Origin: Sphingomonas chungangi
GTDB lineage: Bacteria > Pseudomonadota > Alphaproteobacteria > Sphingomonadales > Sphingomonadaceae
Assembly (NCBI RefSeq): GCF_013778325.1
Contig: NZ_JACEIB010000008.1
Location: 55,368-119,367, forward strand
Reading direction: 5' to 3'
DNA length: 64,000 nt
In this document: one piece after another, positions 63,920 to 64,000 of the stretch
How positions within the stretch are numbered: the first letter of the stretch is position 1
Layout: each line of letters starts with the position of its first letter
The notes under the pieces: model-generated
Told to the model about the DNA's origin: nothing
Database searches by the model: none
What the model saw: only the letters and a program-made list of their open reading frames with translations
Translations under genes and position numbers: made by a program

Positions 63920-64000
63920 AGGGTCAGGACCCATTGATGTGAGAGTCGCGATCTGATTCAGGCTCCGCAAGGAGACTGAATGTGAGCGACCTGTACTGGC
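63920..64000 (+). mobile_element. Left end of an IS5-like insertion sequence, cut by window edge
   Basis: GGGTCAGGACCCATTGATG, preceded by CTA, could be the terminal repeat. It is followed by a spacer and the transposase start. IS427/IS1031-type members of the IS5 family have this layout. The right end is outside the window, so the boundary is provisional. Confidence 0.55.
63982..64000 (+). CDS. Transposase start, IS5 family (partial)
   Basis: GTG start with AAGGAG nine bases upstream; the visible residues are MSDLYW, the usual beginning of IS5-family (IS427 group) transposases (MSDLxWLTDEQ). Only six codons lie in the window. Confidence 0.55.

Noticed and set aside
63489-63981. Several 60-85 codon frames after tRNA-Lys
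   Set aside because: They overlap on both strands, lack ribosome sites and resemble nothing known.

Overview
The window is about 64 kb of dense, high-GC (by eye roughly two thirds G+C) alphaproteobacterial chromosome. Several traits point to a sphingomonad (Sphingomonas or a close relative): a split glycine decarboxylase (gcvPA/gcvPB), 5-aminolevulinate synthase as the haem entry enzyme, a MucR/Ros zinc-finger regulator, a cpa/tad pilus locus, the series phoH-ybeY-corC, and palindromic repeats built on TTCGACTTCGCTCAG-like arms. No rRNA, CRISPR array, prophage or plasmid functions were seen.

Layout. 0.2-0.6 kb: a small secreted Pro/Ala-rich protein with a His/Met/Lys tail. 0.6-6.2 kb (minus): glycine cleavage operon gcvT-gcvH-methyltransferase-gcvPA-gcvPB behind a tandem glycine riboswitch. 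6.4-10.7 kb: lipoprotein, ispH-thrB-rnhA, lysophospholipase-like hydrolase. 10.8-17.9 kb: cpaA-B-C-D-E, tadB, tadC, with no cpaF ATPase gene and a hairpin where it would normally lie. 18-23 kb: HhH-like membrane protein, DedA, RhlE-type helicase, aspartyl/asparaginyl hydroxylase and an Ala/Pro-rich membrane protein. 23.2-33.8 kb: housekeeping run nfu, nitroreductase (RutE-like), tsaB, rimI, mucR, fur, plsC, miaB, an unusual soluble MCP-tip/Cache-like protein, phoH, a small insert gene, ybeY, corC. 33.9-38.5 kb: SDR, prmA, coaBC, dut, moeB/thiF-like and DsrE-like genes. 38.6-44.4 kb: small secreted and membrane proteins, then (minus) topA, two small membrane proteins, dprA, plsY. 44.7-51 kb: murI, hemA, then a minus-strand envelope group (VOC protein, thioredoxin-like lipoprotein, DUF3429, PldA, lipoprotein). 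51-55.7 kb: rpiB, glyA, nrdR, a GIY-YIG/TrmJ in-frame fusion, a small secreted protein, rpsD. 56-60.3 kb: S9 peptidase, then agmatine-to-putrescine genes aguA-DUF3147-aguB. 60.4-62.2 kb: an AT-richer islet of unknown membrane proteins. 62.2-64 kb: family 5 uracil-DNA glycosylase, folK, tRNA-Lys(UUU), and the left end of an IS5-like element cut by the window edge.

Functional links. The gcv operon feeds one-carbon units from glycine, and glyA at 51.5 kb interconverts serine and glycine; the riboswitch couples gcv expression to glycine. hemA also consumes glycine. plsC, plsY, pldA and the lysophospholipase-like hydrolase all act on membrane phospholipid. miaB, tsaB, trmJ, rimI, prmA, ybeY and rpsD concern tRNA or ribosome modification and assembly.

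Most unusual observations: the GIY-YIG/TrmJ fusion made through a palindromic repeat; a soluble protein with an MCP signalling tip placed before a Cache-like domain; the tad locus lacking cpaF; a DUF3147 gene with no in-frame stop that reads into aguB; and small two-cysteine secreted proteins, one with a sigma-54-like element upstream.
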